The notes under the pieces were generated by a model. That model ran no database searches. It had not been told where the DNA came from and worked only from the letters and a program-made list of their open reading frames with translations. Below, one piece after another: positions 14,738 to 17,696 of a stretch of DNA of 17,696 bases. Numbering within the stretch: the stretch's first letter is position 1; each line of letters starts with the position of its first letter. A program made the position numbers and the translations under genes. This DNA comes from Devosiaceae bacterium (GTDB taxonomy: Bacteria > Pseudomonadota > Alphaproteobacteria > Rhizobiales > Devosiaceae): positions 1 through 17,696 of the forward strand of contig JAKISW010000047.1 of assembly GCA_021648375.1 (NCBI GenBank). Reading direction: 5' to 3'.

Positions 14738-15922
14738 CTAATTATCCAAAGTATTTTTTGCAGCCTTTTGAGCACGGGCACGGGGACCCTGAATTTTTGG
14801 CAGCGTCACAGGTCCCATAGGATGATCAGCATGGGGATAGGGATGATGATGGTCATCATCATGGTCATGTTTCGCATGGTCATCATTATGGTCATGGCTG
14901 TGGTCATCATGATCATGGGAATGGCTGTGATTGTGCACAGGGGTGAATTCAAGGCCATGGGTTTTGCAAAAATCCTCGTCCCGGCACGAGGCGTCACAAT
15001 CCCCGTTGCAGGGACAGTTTTCAAGACCGCCGCCGATTCCCTCCACATGATGATGGTGACTTTCCTGAACCGCACCAACCTCATCCTCAAAACCAAGCAC
15101 CTGCTCACGAAATTTGCACATGGAGCAATTCATCAGGTTTTGACCTTGCTCAATTTCGTGCAAACGCTCGATAAATGTTTCAACCACCAGATCATGGTCA
15201 TTCAGATATGGGGCTTTCAAGAATTCTATATCTGTGAATTTGTTCGCCGCCTCATCAACCGCATCATAAATTCGGTTGACCAACACTCCGGTGAACAAAA
15301 AATAAGGGAATACAATTATGCGCTTAAAACCAAGTTTTACTGCCTGATCCAGCGCTGGCGCAACCAGGGGAAAAGTCACCCCGGAATAGGCGGTTTGCGC
15401 CCATCCAAATCCCATACCCTCCCAAAGCATGCGCGTGACCTTGGCAACATTGGAATTTGCGTCCGGATCCGAGGCTCCACGTCCCACAACCATCAATAGC
15501 GTATCATGGCGTGTTACGTCATTGGCCGAGCTTTCTTCAGCTTCGCCAATGCGCTCAGATGCAGCCCGGATTAGTTTCAGATCAACTCCCAAATCGCGCC
15601 CGTAGATAATTTCAAAGTCATCATGCATGGCAGCATAGGTGTTCAAAACAGAGGGAATATCGTTTTTGGCGTGTCCGGCAGCAAACAACATGCCAGGAAT
15701 TGCCAACACTTTTTTTATGCCGGCGGCGCGCAATCTATCCAAACCAAAATGGATAACCGGATCAGCAAATTCCAGATAGCCATATTCAACCGGAACGCCA
15801 GGCAAAGCAGATTTCAAGCGCTCAGAAAGCGCGGCAAATTCAGCAACTGCCAACTGGTTGCGCGAACCATGTCCACACAACATTATTCCGGTTTTCTCCG
15901 GTAAAATCAGATTATCAGCCAC
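14738..15922 (-). CDS. cbiX: Sirohydrochlorin cobaltochelatase CbiX, long form with Cys- and His-rich tail
   Basis: Inserts Co2+ into sirohydrochlorin, the committing step of the early-cobalt route. From GTG 15922 the protein is 394 residues. The first chelatase half (12-125) has LCGHGSRNQLAVAEF (15-29), PGMLFAAGHAKNDIP (76-90) with likely metal-site His18 and His84; the second half (140-260) has MVVGRGASDPDANSN and FPYFLFTGVLVNRI. The tail follows: MNCSMC (264-269), a MXCXXC motif known from Fe-S-containing CbiX; a further CPCNGDCDASC (303-313) plus Cys319; and a His/Asp-rich stretch at 330-367. The GTG overlaps the stop of the upstream small gene by 8 nt and lacks a strong ribosome-binding site, implying coupling; ATG 15883 is the alternative. 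In-frame codons exist up to 16081, but that stretch is the small gene in another frame. Confidence 0.94.
   Translation of the reverse strand: MADNLILPEKTGIMLCGHGSRNQLAVAEFAALSERLKSALPGVPVEYGYLEFADPVIHFGLDRLRAAGIKKVLAIPGMLFAAGHAKNDIPSVLNTYAAMHDDFEIIYGRDLGVDLKLIRAASERIGEAEESSANDVTRHDTLLMVVGRGASDPDANSNVAKVTRMLWEGMGFGWAQTAYSGVTFPLVAPALDQAVKLGFKRIIVFPYFLFTGVLVNRIYDAVDEAANKFTDIEFLKAPYLNDHDLVVETFIERLHEIEQGQNLMNCSMCKFREQVLGFEDEVGAVQESHHHHVEGIGGGLENCPCNGDCDASCRDEDFCKTHGLEFTPVHNHSHSHDHDDHSHDHNDDHAKHDHDDDHHHPYPHADHPMGPVTLPKIQGPRARAQKAAKNTLDN
14822..14935 (-). repeat. Low-complexity tract encoding the His/Asp-rich tail of CbiX
   Basis: A run of CAT/GAT-type codons (reading ATG/ATC on the plus strand) encodes HSHSHDHDDHSHDHNDD, KHDHDDDHHH and similar blocks, residues 330-367 of CbiX. 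Slippage between near-identical codons makes the tract likely to vary in length among relatives. His-rich segments of this type occur in other CbiX proteins and are thought to bind or store metal. Confidence 0.8.
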
Positions 15923-16097
15923 GGGCACGACGGCGCAAAAAGACCATAAACGCCAAAGCTGCAATACCGGGAATAAGGCCAAACATCGCCAATTCGGCAA
16001 AAGAATGGGTATGACCTGCAACCAAGGAAATATGGCCGGGATGGGCAAAGGCTGTGGTGGAGAAAAGCGCAAAAAACGCAATAAGAATGATTTTCAT
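15915..16097 (-). CDS. Small His-containing exported membrane protein (AHPGH type) coupled to cbiX
   Basis: A 60-residue protein of unproven function. It begins MKIILIAFFALFSTTAFA, a clear signal-peptide-like segment with an AFA cleavage-type end, so the mature protein would start HPGH with GHTHS following (28-32). One transmembrane segment (about 34-54) is followed by a basic end RRRARG, predicting a periplasmic histidine-rich N-terminus and cytoplasmic C-terminus. Start ATG 16097 has AGAGG with a 5-nt spacer. The stop lies 8 nt inside the cbiX GTG start, so the two are probably translated together. From memory, short AHPGH...AGH.H proteins occur near alphaproteobacterial cob genes (possibly the DUF6732 type), which I cannot verify. 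A role in handling cobalt or another metal is inference from the histidines and the partner gene. Confidence 0.75.
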   Translation of the reverse strand: MKIILIAFFALFSTTAFAHPGHISLVAGHTHSFAELAMFGLIPGIAALAFMVFLRRRARG

Positions 16098-16328
16098 TTC
16101 TACCTCTTGTTCAAAAACAACAATGGCAGCTTCCACTTCAGGCTTTTGGCCTGAACCGTCGGGCAGCTTCGGACTTGGCCCCCTATTTGGGTCGGCCGCA
16201 CCGAAATTGTCTTTCAGTTCCTTAATAGAGGGACAAACCCAAAATAGAACGCTGCGAAGCAACAGCACTAACAGTCATTTCATCACAGGGTCAACCAGAA
16301 AAAAGTTCATCCAAAATTAAAGGAAAGG
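16098..16328. other. Intergenic region with structured GC-rich patch upstream of the small gene and cbiX
   Basis: About 231 bases lie between the HD-hydrolase stop and the small gene. A GC-rich patch near 16125-16200 holds a perfect hairpin (listed separately), 9-bp direct repeats GGCAGCTTC at 16125-16133 and 16162-16170, and a second weaker stem (GGCC ends at 16177-16197 with a CCC/GGG core). It does not show the conserved cobalamin-riboswitch segments. It may be a leader RNA, a terminator region of the upstream gene, or a small repeat element. The reading frame of the small gene stays open back to 16268, but no recognisable protein is encoded. Confidence 0.45.
16137..16155 (-). repeat. Perfect 7-bp hairpin flanked by 9-bp direct repeats
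   Basis: TTCAGGC (16137-16143) and GCCTGAA (16149-16155) pair around a 5-nt loop. Neither strand has a T-tract directly after the stem, so it is not a standard intrinsic terminator. It sits 40-58 nt upstream of the small gene's start, in the leftward leader. Confidence 0.6.
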
Positions 16329-17012
16329 CTAGCCAATCAAATATCCTTTGGCAGTTGCATCGGATATCATCAACTCAACAATTTTATACAATTGGGGGGA
16401 GGTTCTGCCAATAATTGCTGAGCGTTTTTGCACCTGCTCGGCATGGATTTTATGCTCTATCCACATATGGCCTTCGGTGAAATAATTATGTAAAAATGGT
16501 TGGAACCGATCAATAGTGCGGGCGAACATTGCCTCATTGCTTTTGATCGCTTCAAATTCGTCCCAGAGGTCACGGAACTCACCAGCCATCTCATCGGGCA
16601 AGATACCGAACAGTCGGTCTGCTGCTTTTTCTTCAGTTTTTTTTTGTTCAGTATCGCTTATTCCCGAAAATGCGGGATTGTCGCCAGCGTCAATTTCCAC
16701 AATATCATGGATTAGCAGCATTTTTATAACCCGCATCAAATCCGTGCCTTTGGGGGCGTATTCAGCCAGCACCACAGCCATCAGCGCCAATTGCCATGAA
16801 TGTTCGGCGTCATTTTCTTTACGGGAACGATCAAGCAGCGGGGTCTGTCGCCAAATCTGCTTTAGTTTATCAATTTCCAGAATAAACCCGATTTGACGAG
16901 CCAGGTTTTGTGATTGCTCAAAGCCCTTAAATAGTTCCATTACCTTTTCAGGTCGAGCATTTAGCTTGTTGTTGGTGGGGTTTGAGCCATTTTCTGTCTG
17001 AGGTTTTTTCAC
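16329..17012 (-). CDS. HD-domain phosphohydrolase (YfbR/HDDC2-like)
   Basis: A 227-residue metal-dependent HD-superfamily protein, likely a phosphohydrolase of the 5'-deoxynucleotidase type. Visible metal ligands are His71 in KENDAEHSWQLAL, His102-Asp103 in LLIHDIVEIDAGD, with Glu106 and Asp108 nearby as in YfbR/HDDC2 proteins, and Asp168 in FARTIDRFQPFLHN. E. coli YfbR is about 200 residues. The longest reading starts at GTG 17012 with a hydrophilic N-terminus and no clear ribosome-binding site; ATG 16940 would give 203 residues, nearer the family length, so the start is uncertain. It lies 69 nt after cobO, before the small gene and cbiX. A nucleotide-pool function would be unrelated to B12; a phosphatase step in lower-ligand metabolism is only a guess. 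Confidence 0.83.
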   Translation of the reverse strand: MKKPQTENGSNPTNNKLNARPEKVMELFKGFEQSQNLARQIGFILEIDKLKQIWRQTPLLDRSRKENDAEHSWQLALMAVVLAEYAPKGTDLMRVIKMLLIHDIVEIDAGDNPAFSGISDTEQKKTEEKAADRLFGILPDEMAGEFRDLWDEFEAIKSNEAMFARTIDRFQPFLHNYFTEGHMWIEHKIHAEQVQKRSAIIGRTSPQLYKIVELMISDATAKGYLIG

Positions 17013-17081
17013 GTGGATTCAATCTCGTTTTGATGAAAAAGACCCTATGAATATATATTGATTCTTGAAATTTTTTGATAA

Positions 17082-17690
17082 TTAAAACTCAATGCCAGCC
17101 TGAGCTTTTACACCGCCACGAAACGGATGTTTGATCTGGGTCATTTCTGTAACAAGATCTGCAATTTCAATCAATTCTTCTTTGGCATTGCGCCCGGTGA
17201 CAATAACATGGGTGTCTTTGGGTTTGTTCCTCAAGACCTCAACCACTTCATTGATATCAAGATAATCATAGCGCAGGCAGATATTTAACTCGTCGAGCAA
17301 AATCATCTTGTAATTCTGATCCGCTATCATTGTTTTGGCCATATCCCATGCAGCTTTTGCAGCCGCAATATCGCGGGCCCGGTCTTGCGTATCCCAGGTA
17401 AATCCCTCGCCCATTGCCTTGATGGTCACCTGATCGGGAAATTTTTCTAAAACATCGCGCTCCCCGGTGCCCCATTTGCCTTTGACGAACTGAACAATTC
17501 CAATATTAAACCCGTGGCCAATGGCGCGAAATACCATACCAAACGCAGCGGTAGATTTGCCTTTTCCCTTGCCCGTATGGACGATTAACAGCCCCCGCTC
17601 ATCGGTTTTTGTGGCCAGAATTTTATCGCGCGCGGCTTTCTTTTTTGCCATTTTTTGAGCGTGATAAATATTGCGTTCTTCTTCGCTCAT
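17082..17690 (-). CDS. cobO: Cob(I)yrinic acid a,c-diamide adenosyltransferase (CobO/BtuR type)
   Basis: Transfers the adenosyl group of ATP to the cobalt of corrinoids, forming the Co-C bond; cytosolic. The 202 residues have the normal length, with a helical N-terminus (EEERNIYHAQKMAKKKAARD), the P-loop VHTGKGKGKSTAAFG (37-51), VQFVKGKWGTGE (66-77), KAMGEGFTWDTQD (91-103), LLDELNICLRY (131-141), VIVTGRNA (162-169) and the conserved end HPFRGGVKAQAGIEF (188-202). ATG 17690 starts 6 nt from the window edge. A TGA at 17692-17690 overlaps the ATG by one base (TGATG), as would be expected if another gene ended there, for example cobN, but nothing of it can be seen. The ribosome-binding site lies outside the window. 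Confidence 0.95.
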   Translation of the reverse strand: MSEEERNIYHAQKMAKKKAARDKILATKTDERGLLIVHTGKGKGKSTAAFGMVFRAIGHGFNIGIVQFVKGKWGTGERDVLEKFPDQVTIKAMGEGFTWDTQDRARDIAAAKAAWDMAKTMIADQNYKMILLDELNICLRYDYLDINEVVEVLRNKPKDTHVIVTGRNAKEELIEIADLVTEMTQIKHPFRGGVKAQAGIEF

Positions 17691-17696
17691 CAGGTC

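Noticed and set aside
14729..15499. A 256-codon plus-strand frame with Met/Ile/Val-rich repeats
   Set aside because: It is the complement of cbiX; the repetitive part is the reverse reading of the His/Asp-rich tail codons.
15923..16081. N-terminal extension of CbiX to 16081
   Set aside because: Those codons are the small membrane protein read in another frame; the GTG at 15922 or ATG at 15883 gives a normal CbiX N-terminus.
16098..16268. Possible N-terminal extension of the small AHPGH protein back to 16268
   Set aside because: The extension has no family character, would bury the signal peptide internally, and ATG 16097 has a good ribosome-binding site.
17013..17081. AT-rich TATATATT stretch between cobO and the HD gene as a promoter
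   Set aside because: A -10-like sequence is present by composition alone; I could not find a matching -35 at a proper distance, so I do not call a promoter.

Overview
This window is an almost complete cobalamin (vitamin B12) biosynthesis cluster from what looks like an alphaproteobacterium. The evidence for that assignment is protein character only. The glucose-6-phosphate dehydrogenase closely resembles rhizobial Zwf, the cob proteins have rhizobial/alphaproteobacterial architecture (a CobL fusion, a CbiG-CobJ fusion, a CobO with the usual C-terminus), and many starts are GTG or TTG. Base composition is moderate, lower than in typical rhizobia. No genus can be named from the sequence.

Layout. 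(1) 1-2156, minus strand: zwf (3' end cut by the window edge), preceded by a BadF/N-acetylglucosamine-kinase-type sugar kinase. (2) 2157-2364: divergent intergenic region with a perfect 10-bp inverted repeat. (3) 2365-2901, plus strand: cobU/cobP, convergent with the next block. (4) 2912-7572, minus strand: a tightly overlapped run cobA-cobB-cobQ-cobD. (5) 7632-9566, plus strand: cbiD-cobK, divergent from cobA and convergent with cobM, overlapping cobM by 76 bp. (6) 9491-16097, minus strand: a small AHPGH membrane protein, then cbiX, cobH, cobL, cobI, the cbiG-cobJ fusion and cobM, mostly joined by overlapping stop/start codons. (7) 16098-16328: an intergenic stretch with a perfect hairpin flanked by direct repeats. 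(8) 16329-17690, minus strand: an HD-domain phosphohydrolase and cobO at the right edge.

How the genes work together. The gene set corresponds to the early-cobalt-insertion (so-called anaerobic) route. CobA makes precorrin-2, CbiX inserts cobalt into sirohydrochlorin, and CobI methylates C20. The CobJ part of the fusion contracts the ring, CobM methylates C11, and the CbiG part opens the lactone. CbiD methylates C1, CobK reduces, CobL methylates C5/C15 and decarboxylates, and CobH rearranges to cobyrinic acid. CobB amidates the a and c positions, CobO adenosylates, CobQ makes adenosylcobyric acid, CobD attaches the aminopropanol arm, and CobU activates it with GDP. Neither CobG/CobZ nor CobF (late-cobalt, aerobic markers) is present. 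A precorrin-2 dehydrogenase and the genes for lower-ligand synthesis and attachment are not in the window. No cobalamin riboswitch, tRNA, rRNA, CRISPR array or transposase was recognised.

The least ordinary items are the 60-residue AHPGH protein translationally coupled to a CbiX with a cysteine- and histidine-rich tail, the HD hydrolase inside the cob gene run, the structured leader before the small gene, and the inverted cbiD-cobK pair, which completely avoids TTA, CTA and TCA codons up to position 9494, unlike its neighbours.
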